NCBI GenBank assembly: GCA_920105625.2
Contig: OV050032.1
Coordinates: 88,582,542-88,646,541 of the forward strand
From: Clusia tigrina
Lineage: Eukaryota; Arthropoda; Insecta; Diptera; Clusiidae
Reading direction: 5' to 3'
DNA: 64,000 nucleotides
Position 1 is the first letter of the stretch. Every line of letters begins with the position of its first letter. The position numbers and the translations under genes were made by a program. Shown here piece by piece: positions 26,241 through 38,700 of this stretch. The notes beneath the pieces are model-generated. The model did not search any database. It was not told where the DNA came from and worked only from the letters and a program-made list of their open reading frames with translations.

Positions 26241-27225
26241 GCTACCCTTGAGTCCCAAATCAAACACTGAAAAAACTTCAAATGGCCCTAACTTCTATAC
26301 GGTACGTCCTACACCTATAAAAGTTTGCAACATACAAATGCTTGTAACTTTTTACTTTAGCGTCATAAAACCTTGAAATTTTGTGACAATAAAGTACTCG
26401 AGCCTCTTGTCAATTTAAGCTATCGCTCACAGCTATGCTACCCTTGAGTCCCAAATCAAACACTGATAAAACTTCAAATGGCCCTAACTTCTATACGGTA
26501 CGTCCTACACCTATCAAAGTTTGCAACATACAAATGCTTGTAACTTTTTACTGGAGCGTCATAAAACCTTGAAATTTTGTAACAATAAAGTACTCGAGCC
26601 TCTTGTCAATTTAAGCTATCGCTCAAAGCTATGCTACCCTTGAGTCCCAAATCAAACACTGATAAAACTTCAAATGGCCCTAACTTCTATACGGTACGTC
26701 CTACACCTATCAAAGTTTGCAACATACAAATGCTTGTAACTTTTTACTGGAGCGTCATAAAACCTTGAAATTTTGTAACAATAAAGTACTCGAGCCTCTT
26801 GTCAATTTAAGCTATCGCTCAAAGCTATGCTACCCTTGAGTCCCAAATCAAACACTGATAAAACTTCAAATGGCCCTAAATTCTACACGGTACGTCCTAC
26901 ACCTATCAAAGTTTGCAACATACAAATGCTTGTAACTTTTTACTGGAGCGTCATAAATCCTTGAAATTTTGTAACAATAAAGTACTCAAGCCTCTTGTCA
27001 ATTTAAGCTATCGCTCAAAGCTATGCTACCCTTGAGTCCCAAATCAAACACTGATAGAACTTCAAATGGCCCTAACTTCTATACGGTACGTCCTACACCT
27101 ATCAAAGTTTGCAACATACAAATGCTTGTAACTTTTTACTGGAGCGTCATAAAACCTTGAAATTTTGTGACAATAAAGTACTCGAGCCTCTTGTCAATTT
27201 AAGCTATCGCTCAAAGCTATGCTAC
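26240..27225 (+). repeat. Triplicated block, copy 2 (truncated, 980 bp)
   Basis: TACTTTAGCG at 26353, ATAAATCC at 26955 and GATAGAAC at 27053. The copy reads TACCCTTGAG where copies 1 and 3 read TACCGTTGAG, and then goes straight into the next TACTTTAGCG at 27333, so the distance to copy 3 is 980 = 5 x 196. The composite and its neighbour are missing here, consistent with crossover out of register near 27225. Confidence 0.87.
26538..26733 (+). repeat. Representative consensus-like 196-bp monomer
   Basis: This unit matches the majority base at every position I compared. Landmarks: TTGTAAC at 1-7 and again at 40-46, GGAGCGTCA at 16-24, AGTACT at 52-57 overlapping CTCGAG at 56-61, CTTGAGT at 102-108, GGCCCTAA at 139-146 and GGTACGTCC at 157-164. 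Composition is about 37% G+C with 47 C and 26 G. Variant positions that define families are 29 (A/T), 44 (A/G), 59 (G/A), 69 (T/C), 79-80 (CT/TT/CA/TA), 89 (A/C), 96 (G/T), 102 (C/G), 147-153 (ACTTCTAT or AATTCTAC) and 149 (T/G). A/T tracts centred near 27, 38 and 49 are about one helical turn apart. Its 196-bp length is close to one nucleosome repeat, which is common for centromeric satellites; a function is inferred, not shown. Confidence 0.97.
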
Positions 27226-28640
27226 CCTTGAGTCCCAAATCAAACACTGATAAAACTTCAAATGGCCCTAACTTCTATACGGTACGTCCTACACCTATAA
27301 AAGTTTGCAACATACAAATGCTTGTAACTTTTTACTTTAGCGTCATAAAACCTTGAAATTTTGTGACAATAAAGTACTCGAGCCTCTTGTCAATTTAAGC
27401 TATCGCTCACAGCTATGCTACCCTTGAGTCCCAAATCAAACACTGATAAAACTTCAAATGGCCCTAACTTCTATACGGTACGTCCTACACCTATCAAAGT
27501 TTGCAACATACAAATGCTTGTAACTTTTTACTGGAGCGTCATAAAACCTTGAAATTTTGTAACAATAAAGTACTCGAGCCTCTTGTCAATTTAAGCTATC
27601 GCTCAAAGCTATGCTACCCTTGAGTCCCAAATCAAACACTGATAAAACTTCAAATGGCCCTAACTTCTATACGGTACGTCCTACACCTATCAAAGTTTGC
27701 AACATACAAATGCTTGTAACTTTTTACTGGAGCGTCATAAAACCTTGAAATTTTGTAACAATAAAGTACTCGAGCCTCTTGTCAATTTAAGCTATCGCTC
27801 AAAGCTATGCTACCCTTGAGTCCCAAATCAAACACTGATAAAACTTCAAATGGCCCTAAATTCTACACGGTACGTCCTACACCTATCAAAGTTTGCAACA
27901 TACAAATGCTTGTAACTTTTTACTGGAGCGTCATAAATCCTTGAAATTTTGTAACAATAAAGTACTCAAGCCTCTTGTCAATTTAAGCTATCGCTCAAAG
28001 CTATGCTACCCTTGAGTCCCAAATCAAACACTGATAGAACTTCAAATGGCCCTAACTTCTATACGGTACGTCCTACACCTATCAAAGTTTGCAACATACA
28101 AATGCTTGTAACTTTTTACTGGAGCGTCATAAAACCTTGAAATTTTGTGACAATAAAGTACTCGAGCCTCTTGTCAATTTAAGCTATCGCTCAAAGCTAT
28201 GCTACCGTTGAGTCCCAAATCAAACACTGATAAAACTTCAAATGGCCCTAACTTCTATACGGTACGTCCTACACCTATCAAAGTTTGCAACATACAAATG
28301 CTTGTAACTTTTTACTGGAGCGTCATAAAACCTTGAAATTTTGTAACAATAAAGTACTCGAGCCTCTTGTCAATTTAAGCTATCGCTAAAGCTATGCTAC
28401 CCTTGAGTCGTTGTAACAATAAAGTACTCGAGCTTCTTGTCAATTTAAGCAATCGCTCAAAGCTATGCTACCCTTGAGTCCCAAATCAAACACTGATAAA
28501 ACTTCAAATGGCCCTAACTTCTATACGGTATGTCCTACACCTATAAAAGTTTGCAACATACAAATGCTTGTAACTTTTTACTGGAGCGTCATAAAACCTT
28601 GAAATTTTGTAAAAATAAAGTACTCGAGCCTCTTGTCAAT
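27226..28640 (+). repeat. Triplicated block, copy 3
   Basis: TACTTTAGCG at 27333, GATAGAAC at 28033, TACCGTTGAG at about 28206, composite junction 28410 with AGCTTCTTGTC, and GTAAAAATAAAG near 28610. It matches copy 1 over its full length (25988 to 28410 is 2422 = 1442 + 980). Identity looks almost complete by eye. Confidence 0.88.
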
Positions 28641-31600
28641 TTAAGCTATCGCTCAAAGCGATGCTACCCTTGAGTCCCAAATCAAACACTGATAAAACTT
28701 CAAATGGCCCTAAATTCTACACGGTACGTCCTACACCAATCAAAGTTTGCAACATACAAATGCTTGTAAGTTTTACTGGAGCGTCATAAATCCTTGAAAT
28801 TTTGTAACAATAAAGTACTCAAGCCTCTTGTCAATTTAAGCTATCGCTCAAAGCTATGCTACCCTGGAGTCCCAAATCAAACACTGATAAAACTTCAAAT
28901 GGCCCTAACTCCTATACGGTACGTCCTACACGTATCAAAGTTTGCAACATACAAATGCTTGTAACTTTTTACTGCAGCGTCATAAAACCTTGAAATTTTG
29001 TGACAATAAAGTACTCGAGCCTCTTGTCAATTTAAGCTATCGCTCAAAGCTATGCTACCGTTGAGTCCCAAATCAAACACTGATAAAACTTCAAATGGCC
29101 CTAACTTCTATACGGTACGTCCTACACCTATCAAAGTTTGCAACATACAAATGCTTGTAACTTTTTACTGGAGCGTCATAAAACCTTGAAATTTTGTAAC
29201 AATAAAGTACTCGAGCCTCTTGTCAATTTAAGCTATCGCTAAAGCTATGCTACCCTTGAGTCGTTGTAACAATAAAGTACTCGAGCCTCTTGTCAATTTA
29301 AGTAATCGCTCAAAGCTATGCGACCCTTGAGTCCCAAATCAAACACTGATAAAACTTCAAATGGCCCTAACTTCTATACGGTACGTCCTACACCTATCAA
29401 AGTTTGCAACATACAAATGCTTGTAACTTTTTACTGGAGCGTCATAAAACCTTGAAATTGTGTAACAATAAAGTACTCGAGCCTCTTGTCAATTTAAGCT
29501 ATCGCTAAAGCAATGCTACCCTTGAGTCGTTGTAACAATAAAGTACTCGAGCCTCTTGTCAATTTAAGCAATCGCTCAAAGCTATGCTACCCTTGAGTCC
29601 CAAATCAAACACTGATAAAACTTCAAATGGCCCTAAATTCTACACGGTACATCCTACACCTATCAAAGTTTGCAACATACAAATGCTTGTAACTTTTTAC
29701 TGGAGCGTCATAAAACCTTGAAATTGTGTAACAATAAAGTAGTCGAGCCTCTTGTCAATTTAATCTATCGCTAAAGCTATGCTACCCTTGAGTCGTTGTA
29801 ACAATAAAGTACTCGAGCCTCTTGTCAATTTAAGCAATCGCTCAAAGCTATGCTACCCTTGAGTCCCAAATCAAACACTGATAAAACTTCAAATGGCCCT
29901 AACTGCTATACGGTACGTACTACACCTATCAAAGTTTGCAACATACAAATGCTTGTAACTTTTTACTGGAGCGTCATAAAACCATGAAATTTTGTAACAA
30001 TAAAGTACTCGAACCTCTTGTCAATTTAAGTTATCGCTCAAAGCTATGCTACCCTTGAGTCCCAAATCAAACACTGATAAAACTTCAAATGGCCCTAACT
30101 TCTATACGGTACGTCCTACACCTATCAAAGTTTGCAACATACAAATGCTTGTAACTTTTTACTTTAGCGTCATAAAACCTTGAAATTTTGTGACAATAAA
30201 GTACTCGAGCCTCTTGTCAATTTAAGCTATCGCTCACAGCTATGCTACCCTTGAGTCCCAAATCAAACACTGATAAAACTTCAAATGGCCCTAACTTCTA
30301 TACGGTACGTCCTACACCTATCAAAGTTTGCAACATACAAATGCTTGTAACTTTTTACTGGAGCGTTATAAAACCTTGAAATTTTGTAACAATAAAGTAC
30401 TCGAGCCTCTTGTCAATTTAAGCTATCGCTCAAAGCTATGCTACCCTTGAGTCCCAAATCAAACACTGATAAAACTTCAAATGGCCCTAACTTCTATACA
30501 GTACGTCCTACACCTATCAAAGTTTTCAACATACAAATGCTTGTAACTTTTTACTGGAGCGTCATAAAACCTTGAAATTTTGTAACAATAAAGTACTCGA
30601 GCCTCTTGTCAATTTAAGCTATCGCTCAAAGCTATGCTACCCTTGAGTCCCAAATCAAACACTGATAAAACTTCAAATGACCCTAAATTCTACACGGTAC
30701 GTCCTACACCTATCAAAGTTTGCAACATACAAATGCTTGTAACTTTTTACTGGAGCGTCAGAAATCCTTGAAATTTTGTAACAATAAAGTACTCAAGCCT
30801 CTTGTCAATTTAAGCTATCGCTCAAAGCTATGCTACCCTTGAGTCCCAAATCTAACACTGATAGAACTTCAAATGGCCCTAACTTCTATACGGTACGTCC
30901 TACACCTATCAAAGTTTGCAACATACAAATGCTTGTAACTTTTTACTGGAGCGTCATAAAACCTTGAAATTTTGTGACAATAAAGTACTCGAGCCTCTTG
31001 TCAATTTAAGCTATCGCTCAAAGCTATGCCACCGTTGAGTCCCAAATCAAACACTGATAAAACTTCAAATGGCCCTAACTTCTATACGGTACGTCCTACA
31101 CCTATCAAAGTTTGCAACATACAAATGCTTGTAACTTTTTACTGGAGCGTCATAAAACCTTGAATTTTTGTAACAATAAAGTACTCGAGCCTCTTGTCAA
31201 TTTAAGCTATCGCTAAAGCTATGCTACCCTTGAGTCGTTGTAACAATAAAGTACTCGAGCTTCTTGTCAATTTAAGCAATCGCTCAAAGCTATGCTACCC
31301 TTGAGTCCAAAATCAAACACTGATAAAACTTCAAATGGCCCTAACTTCTATACGGTACGTCCTACACCTATCAAAGTTTGCAACATACAAATGCTTGTAA
31401 CTTTTTACTGGAGCGTCATAAATCCTTGAAATTTTGTAACAATAAAGTACTCAAGCCTCTTGTCAATTTAAGCTATCGCTCAAAGTTATGCTATCCTTGA
31501 GTCCCAAATCAAACACTGATAAAACTTCAAATGGCCCTAACTCCTATACGGTACGTCCTACACGTATCAAAGTTTGCAACATACAAATGCTTGTAACTTT

Positions 31601-33438
31601 TTACTGCAGCGTCATAAAACCTTGAAATTTTGTGACAATAAACTACTCGAGCCTCTTGTCAATGTAAGCTATCGCTCAAAGCTATGCTACCGTTGAGTCC
31701 CAAATCAAACACTGATAAAACTTCAAATGGCCCTAACTTCTATACGGTACGTCCTACACCTATCAAAGTTTGCAACATACAAATGCTTGTAACTTTTTAC
31801 TGGAGAGTCATAAAACCTTGAAATTTTGTAACAATATAGTACTCGAGCCTCTTGTCAATTTAAGCTATCGCTAAAGCTATGCTACCCTTGAGTCGTTGTA
31901 ACAATAAAGTACTCGAGCCTCTTGTCAATTTAAGCAATCGCTCAAAACTATGCTAACCTTGAGTCCCAAATCAAATACTGATAAAACTTCAAATGGCCCT
32001 AACTTCTATACGGTACGTCCTACACCTATCAAAGTTTGCAACATACAAATGCTTGTAACTTTTTACTGGAGCGTCATAAAACCTTGAAATTTTGTAATAA
32101 TAAAGTACTCGAGCCTCTTGTCAATTTAAGTTATCGCTCAAAGCTATGGTACCCTTGAGTCACAAATCAAACACTGATAAAACTTCAAATGGCCCTAACT
32201 TCTATACGGTACGTCCTACACCTATCAAAGTTTGCAACATACAAATGCTTGTAACTTTTTACTGGAGCGTCATAAAACCTTGAAATTTGGTGACAATAAA
32301 GTACTCGAGCCTCTTGTCAATTTAAGCTATCGCTCAAAGCTATGCTACCCTTGAGTCCCAAAGCAAACACTGATAAAACTTCTAATGGCCCTAACTTCTA
32401 TACGGTACGTCCGACACCTATCAAAGTTTGCAACATACAAATGCTTGTAACTTTTTACTGGAGCGTCATAAAACCTTGAAATTTTGTAACAATAAAGTAC
32501 TCGAGCCTCTTGTCAATTTAAGCTATCGCTAAAAGCTATGCTACCCTTGAGTCCCAAATCAAACACTGATAAAACTTCAAATGGCCTTAACTTCTATACG
32601 GTACGTCCTACACCTATCAAAGTTTGCAACATACAAATGCTTGTAACTTCTTACTGGAGCGTCATAAAACCTTGAAATTGTGTAACAATAAAGTAGTCCA
32701 GCCTCTTGTCAATTTAAGCTATCGCTAAAGCTATGCTACCCTTGAGTTGTTGTAACAATAAAGTACTCGAGCCTCTTGTCAATTTAAGCAATCGCTCAAA
32801 GCTATGCTACCCTTGAGTCCCAAATCAAACACTGATAAAACTTCAAATGGCCCTAACTTCTATACGGTACGTACTACACCTATCAAAGTTTGCAACATAC
32901 AAATGCTTGTAACTTTTTACTGGAGCGTCATAAAACCTTGAAATTTTGTAACAATAAAGTACTCGAGCCGCTTGTCAATTTAAGTTATCGCTCAAAGCTA
33001 TGCTACCCTTGAGTCCCAAATCAAACGCTGATAAAACTTCAAATGGCCCTAACTTCTATACGGTCCTACACCTATCAAAGTTTGCAACATACAAATGCTT
33101 GTAACTTTTTACTGGAGCGTCATTAAACCTTGAAATTGTGTGACAATAAAGTACTCGAGCCTCTTGTCAATTTAAGCTATCGCTCAAAGCTATGCTACCC
33201 TTGAGTCCCAAATCAAACCCTGATAAAACTTCAAATGGCCCTAACTTCTATACGGTACGTCCTACACCTATCAAAGTTTGCAACATACAAATGCTTGTAA
33301 CTTTTTACTGGAGCGTCATAAAACCTTGAAATTTTGTAACAATAAAGTACTCGAGCCTCTTGTCAATTTAAGCTATCGCTCAAAGCTATGCTACCCTTGA
33401 GTCCCAAATCAAACACTGATAAAACTTCAAATGGCCCT
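28640..33438 (+). repeat. Heterogeneous block with mixed variants
   Basis: Composite junctions lie at 29263, 29529 and 29795 (a 266-bp triplet), then 31237, 31895 and 32749, the last with GAGTTGTTG. About 30.1-31.3 kb is a more diverged relative of the 24.8-28.6 kb triplicate (TACTTTAGCG at 30160, CAGAAATCC, GATAGAAC). ACTCCTATACGG, CACGTATC and TACTGCAGCG occur at 28.9-29.0 and 31.5-31.6 kb and reappear at 54.6 and 61.0 kb. TAGTCCAGCC is at 32694. A 4-bp deletion (ACGGTCCTAC) lies at 33061. CpG losses include GGTACATCC near 29648 and CTATACAGTACG near 30498. No genes are present. Confidence 0.86.
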
Positions 33439-35216
33439 GACTTTTATACGGTACGTACTACACCTATCAAAGTTTGCAACATACAAATGCTTGTAACTTT
33501 TTACTGGAGCGTCATAAAACCTTGAAATTTTGTAACAATAAAGTACTCGAGCCTCTTGTCAATTTAAGCTATCGCTCAAAGCTATGCTACCCTTGAGTCC
33601 CAAATCAAACACTGATAAAACTTCAAATGGCCCTAACTTCTATACGGTACGTCCTACACCTATAAAAGTTTGCAACATACAAATGCTTGTAACTTTTTAC
33701 TGGAGCGTCATAAAACCTTGAAATTTTGTGACAATAAAGTACTCGAGCCTCTTGTCAATTTAAGCTATCGCTCAAAGCTATGCTACCGTTGAGTCCCAAA
33801 TCAAACACTGATAAAACTTCAAATGGCCCTAACTTCTATACGGTACGTCCTACACCTATCAAAGTTTGCAACATACAAATGCTTGTAACTTTTTACTGGA
33901 GCGTCATAAAACCTTGAAATTTTGTAACAATAAAGTACTCGAGCCTCTTGTCAATTTAAGCTATCGCTAAAGCTATGCTACCCTTGAGTCGTTGTAACAA
34001 TAAAGTACTCGAGCCTCTTGTCAATTTAAGTAATCGCTCAAAGCTATTCTACCCTTGAGTCCCAAATCAAACACTGATAAAACTTCAAATGGCCCTAACT
34101 TCTATACGGTACGTCCTACACCTATCAAAGTTTGCAACATACAAATGCTTGTAACTTTTTACTGGAGCGTCATAAAACCTTGAAATTGTGTAACAATAAA
34201 GTACTCGAGCCTCTTGTCAATTTAAGCTATCGCTAAAGCTATGCTACCCTTGAGTCGTTGTAACAATAAAGTACTCGAGCCTCTTGTCAATTTAAGCAAT
34301 CGCTCAAAGCTATGCTACCCTTGAGTCCCAAATCAAACACTGATAAAACTTCAAATGGCCCTAAATTCTACACGGTACGTCCTACACCTATCAAAGTTTG
34401 CAACATACAAATGCTTGTAACTTTTTACTGGAGCGTCATAAAACCTTGAAATTGTGTAACAATAAAGTACTCGAGCCTCTTGTCAATTTAATCTATCGCT
34501 AAAGCTATGCTACCCTTGAGTCGTTGTAACAATAAAGTACTCGAGCCTCTTGTCAATTTAAGCAATCGCTCAAAGCTATGCTACCCTTGAGTCCCAAATC
34601 AAACACTGATAAAACTTCAAATGGCCCTAACTGCTATACGGTACGTACTACACCTATCAAAGTTTGCAACATACAAATGCTTGTAACTTTTTACTGGAGC
34701 GTCATAAAACCTTGAAATTTTGTAACAATAAAGTACTCGAGCCTCTTCTCAATTTAAGTTATCGCTCAAAGCTATGCTACCCTTGAGTCCTAAGTCAAAC
34801 ACTGATAAAACTTCAAATGGCCCTAACTTGTATACGGTACGTCCTACACCTATCAAAGTTTGCAACATACAAATGCTTGTAACTTTTTACTGGAGCGTCA
34901 TAAAACCTTGAAATTTTGTGACAATAAAGTGCTCGAGCCTCTTGTCAATTTAAGCTATCGCTCAAAGCTATGCTACCCTTGAGTCCCAAATCAAACACTG
35001 ATAAAACTTCCAATGGCCCTAACTTCTATACGGTACGTCCTACACCTATCAAAGTTTGCAACATACAAATGCTTGTAACTTTTTACTGGAGCGTCATAAA
35101 ACCTTGAAATTTTGTAACAATAAAGTACTCGAGCCTCTTGTCAATTTAAGCTATCGCTCAAAGCTATGCTACCCTTGAGTCCCAAATCAAACACTGATAA
35201 AACTTCAAATGGCCCT
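33439..35216 (+). repeat. 1778-bp higher-order repeat unit (8 monomers)
   Basis: The rare GACTTTTATACGG recurs at 33439 and 35217, and ATTCTACCC (G96T) at 34046 and 35824, both exactly 1778 bp apart. 1778 = 3 x 266 + 5 x 196. Order: GACTTTTA monomer, CTATAAAAG/GTGAC monomer, TACCGTTGAG monomer, three composites (junctions 33991, 34257, 34523), AGTTATC with CCTAAGTC monomer, then GTGCTCGAG monomer. The same order recurs at 35.2-36.9 kb and at 41.6-46.4 kb. This is the clearest HOR in the window. Confidence 0.93.
34149..34414 (+). repeat. Representative 266-bp composite monomer (internal 70-bp duplication)
   Basis: Here monomer positions 40-109 occur twice. The first copy has a 1-bp deletion at 86-88 (CGCTAAAGC instead of CGCTCAAAGC). 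It runs to GAGTC (109), gains one extra G, and re-enters at TTGTAAC (40). TAACAATAAAG therefore recurs 70 bp apart (34191 and 34261), giving 196 + 70 = 266 bp. The second copy usually carries AGCAATCGC (T80A) or AGTAATCGC. Three composites often follow each other: the GTTG junctions at 33991, 34257 and 34523 are exactly 266 bp apart. The shared deletion, extra G and breakpoint argue for one ancestral event spread by amplification. The duplication doubles the CTCGAG and CTTGAGT segment of the monomer. Confidence 0.96.
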
Positions 35217-35760
35217 GACTTTTATACGGTACGTACTACACCTATCAAAGTTTGCAACATACAAATGCTTGTAACTTTTTACTGGAGCGTCATAAAACCT
35301 TGAAATTTTGTAACAATAAAGTACTCGAGCCTCTTGTCAATTTAAGCTATCGCTCAAAGCTATGCTACCCTTGAGTCCCAAATCAAACACTGATAAAACT
35401 TCAAATGGCCCTAACTTCTATACGGTACGTCCTACACCTATAAAAGTTTGCAACATACAAATGCTTGTAACTTTTTACTGGAGCGTCATAAAACCTTGAA
35501 ATTTTGTGACAATAAAGTACTCGAGCCTCTTGTCAATTTAAGCTATCGCTCAAAGCTATGCTACCGTTGAGTCCCAAATCAAACACTGATAAAACTTCAA
35601 ATGGCCCTAACTTCTATACGGTACGTCCTACACCTATCAAAGTTTGCAACATACAAATGCTTGTAACTTTTTACTGGAGCGTCATAAAACCTTGAAATTT
35701 TGTAACAATAAAGTACTCGAGCCTCTTGTCAATTTAAGCTATCGCTAAAGCTATGCTACC
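35217..35760 (+). repeat. Start of second 1778-bp HOR copy
   Basis: Continues the HOR with GACTTTTATACGG at 35217, then CTATAAAAG and TACCGTTGAG (35562), up to a composite with the rare junction TTGCGTCGTTG (35764). That G-to-C-type variant at GAGTC is shared with 45228 and 46419 only, and so links this place to the later copies. Confidence 0.9.
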
Positions 35761-38700
35761 CTTGCGTCGTTGTAACAATAAAGTACTCGAGCCTCTTGTC
35801 AATTTAAGTAATCGCTCAAAGCTATTCTACCCTTGAGTCCCAAATCAAACACTGATAAAACTTCAAATGGCCCTAACTTCTATACGGTACGTCCTACACC
35901 TATCAAAGTTTGCAACATACAAATGCTTGTAACTTTTTACTGGAGCGTCATAAAACCTTGAAATTGTGTAACAATAAAGTACTCGAGCCTCTTGTCAATT
36001 TAAGCTATCGCTAAAGCTATGCTACCCTTGAGTCGTTGTAACAATAAAGTACTCGAGCCTCTTGTCAATTTAAGCAATCGCTCAAAGCTATGCTACCCTT
36101 GAGTCCCAAATCAAACACTGATAAAACTTCAAATGGCCCTAAATTCTACACGGTACGTCCTACACCTATCAAAGTTTGCAACATAGAAATGCTTGTAACT
36201 TTTTACTGGAGCGTCATAAAACCTTGAAATTGTGTAACAATAAAGTACTCGAGCCTCTTGTCAATTTAATCTATCGCTAAAGCTATGCTACCCTTGAGTC
36301 GTTGTAACAATAAAGTACTCGAGCCTCTTGTCAATTTAAGCAATCGCTCAAAGCTATGCTACCCTTGAGTCCCAAATCAAACACTGATAAAACTTCAAAT
36401 GGCCCTAACTGCTATACGGTACGTACTACACCTATCAAAGTTTGCAACATACAAATGCTTGTAACTTTTTACTGGAGCGTCATAAAACCTTGAAATTTTG
36501 TAACAATAAAGTACTCGAGCCTCTTCTCAATTTAAGTTATCGCTCAAAGCTATGCTACCCTTGAGTCCTAAGTCAAACACTGATAAAACTTCAAATGGCC
36601 CTAACTTGTATACGGTACGTCCTACACCTATCAAAGTTTGCAACATACAAATGCTTGTAACTTTTTACTGGAGCGTCATAAAACCTTGAAATTTTGTGAC
36701 AATAAAGTACTCGAGCCTCTTGTCAATTTAAGCTATCGCTCACAGCTATGCTACCCTTGAGTCCCAAATCAAACACTGATAAAACTTCCAATGGCCCTAA
36801 CTTCTATACGGTACGTCCTACACCTATCAAAGTTTGCAACATACAAATGCTTGTAACTTTTTACTGGAGCGTCATAAAACCTTGAAATTTTGTAACAATA
36901 AAGTACTCGAGCCTCTTGTCAATTTAAGCTATCGCTCAAAGCTATGCTACCCTTGAGTCCCAAATCAAACACTGATAAAACTTCAAATGGCCCTAAATTC
37001 TACCCGGTACGTCCTACACCTATCAAAGTTTGCAACATACAAATGCTTGTAACTTTTTACTGGAGCGTCATAAATCCTTGAAATTTTGTAACAATAAAGT
37101 ACTCAAGCCTCTTGTCAATTTAAGCTATCGCTCAAAGCTATGCTACCCTTGAGTCCCAAATCAAACACTGATAAAACTTCAAATGGCCCTAACTTCTATA
37201 CGGTACGTCCTACACCTATCAAAGTTTGCAACATACAAATGCTTGTAACTTTTTACTGGAGCGTCATAAAACCTTGAAATTTTGTGACAATAAAGTACTC
37301 GAGCCTCTTGTCAATTTAAGCTATCGCTCAAAGCTATGCTACCGTTGAGTCCCAAATCAAACACTGATAAAACTTCAAATGGCCCTAACTTCTATACGGT
37401 ACGTCCTACACCTATCAAAGTTTGCAACATACAAATGCTTGTAACTTTTTACTGGAGCGTCATAAAACCTTGAAATTTTATAACAATAAAGTACTCGAGC
37501 CTCTTGTCAATTTAAGCTATCGCTAAAGCTATGCTACCCTTGAGTCGTTGTAACAATAAAGTACTCGAGCTTCTTGTCAATTTAAGCAATCGCTCAAAGC
37601 TATGCTACCCTTGAGTCCCAAATCAAACACTGATAAAACTTCAAATGGCCCTAACTTCTATACGGTACGTCCTACACCTATCAAAGTTTGCAACATACAA
37701 ATGCTTGAAACTTTTTACTGGAGCGTCATAAAACCTTGAAATTTTGTAACAATAAAGTACTCGAGCCTCTTGTCAATTTAAGCTATCGCTCAAAGCTATG
37801 TTACCCTTGAGTCCCAAATCAAACACTGATAAAACTTCAAATGGCCCTAACTTCTATACGGTACGTCCTACACCTATCAAAGTTTGCAACATACAAATGC
37901 TTGTAACTTTTTACTGGAGCGTCATAAAACCTTGAAATTGTGTAACAATAAAGTACTCGAGCCTCTTGTCAATTTAAGCTATCGCTAAAGCTATGCTACC
38001 CTTGAGTCGTTGTAACAATAAAGTACTCGAGCCTCTTGTCAATTTAAGCAATCGCTCAAAGCTATGCTACCCTTGAGTCCCAAATCAAACACTGATAAAA
38101 CTTCAAATGGCCCTAAATTCTACACGGTACGTCCTACACCTATCAAAGTTTGCAACATACAAATGCTTGTAACTTTTTACTGGAGCGTCATAAAACCTTG
38201 AAATTGTGTAACAATAAAGTACTCGAGCCTCTTGTCAATTTAAGCAATCGCTCAAAGCTATGCTACCCTTGAGTCCCAAATCAAACACTGATAAAACTTC
38301 AAATGGCCCTAACTTCTATACGGTACGTCCTACACCTATCAAACTTTGCAACATACAAATGCTTGTAACTTTTTACTGGAGCGTCATAAAACCTTGAAAT
38401 TTTGTGACAATAAAGTACTCGAGCCTCTTGTCAATTTAAGCTATCGCTCAAAGCTATGCTACCGTTGAGTCCCAAATCAAACACTGATAAAACTTCAAAT
38501 GGCCCTAACTTCTATACGGTACGTCCTACACTTATCAAAGTTTGCAACATACAAATGCTTGTAACTTTTTACTGGAGCGTCATAAAACCTTGAAATTTTG
38601 TAACAATAAAGTACTCGAGCCTCTTGTCAATTTAAGCAATCGCTCAAAGCTATGCTACCCTTGAGTCCCAAATCAAACACTGATAAAACTTCAAATGGCC

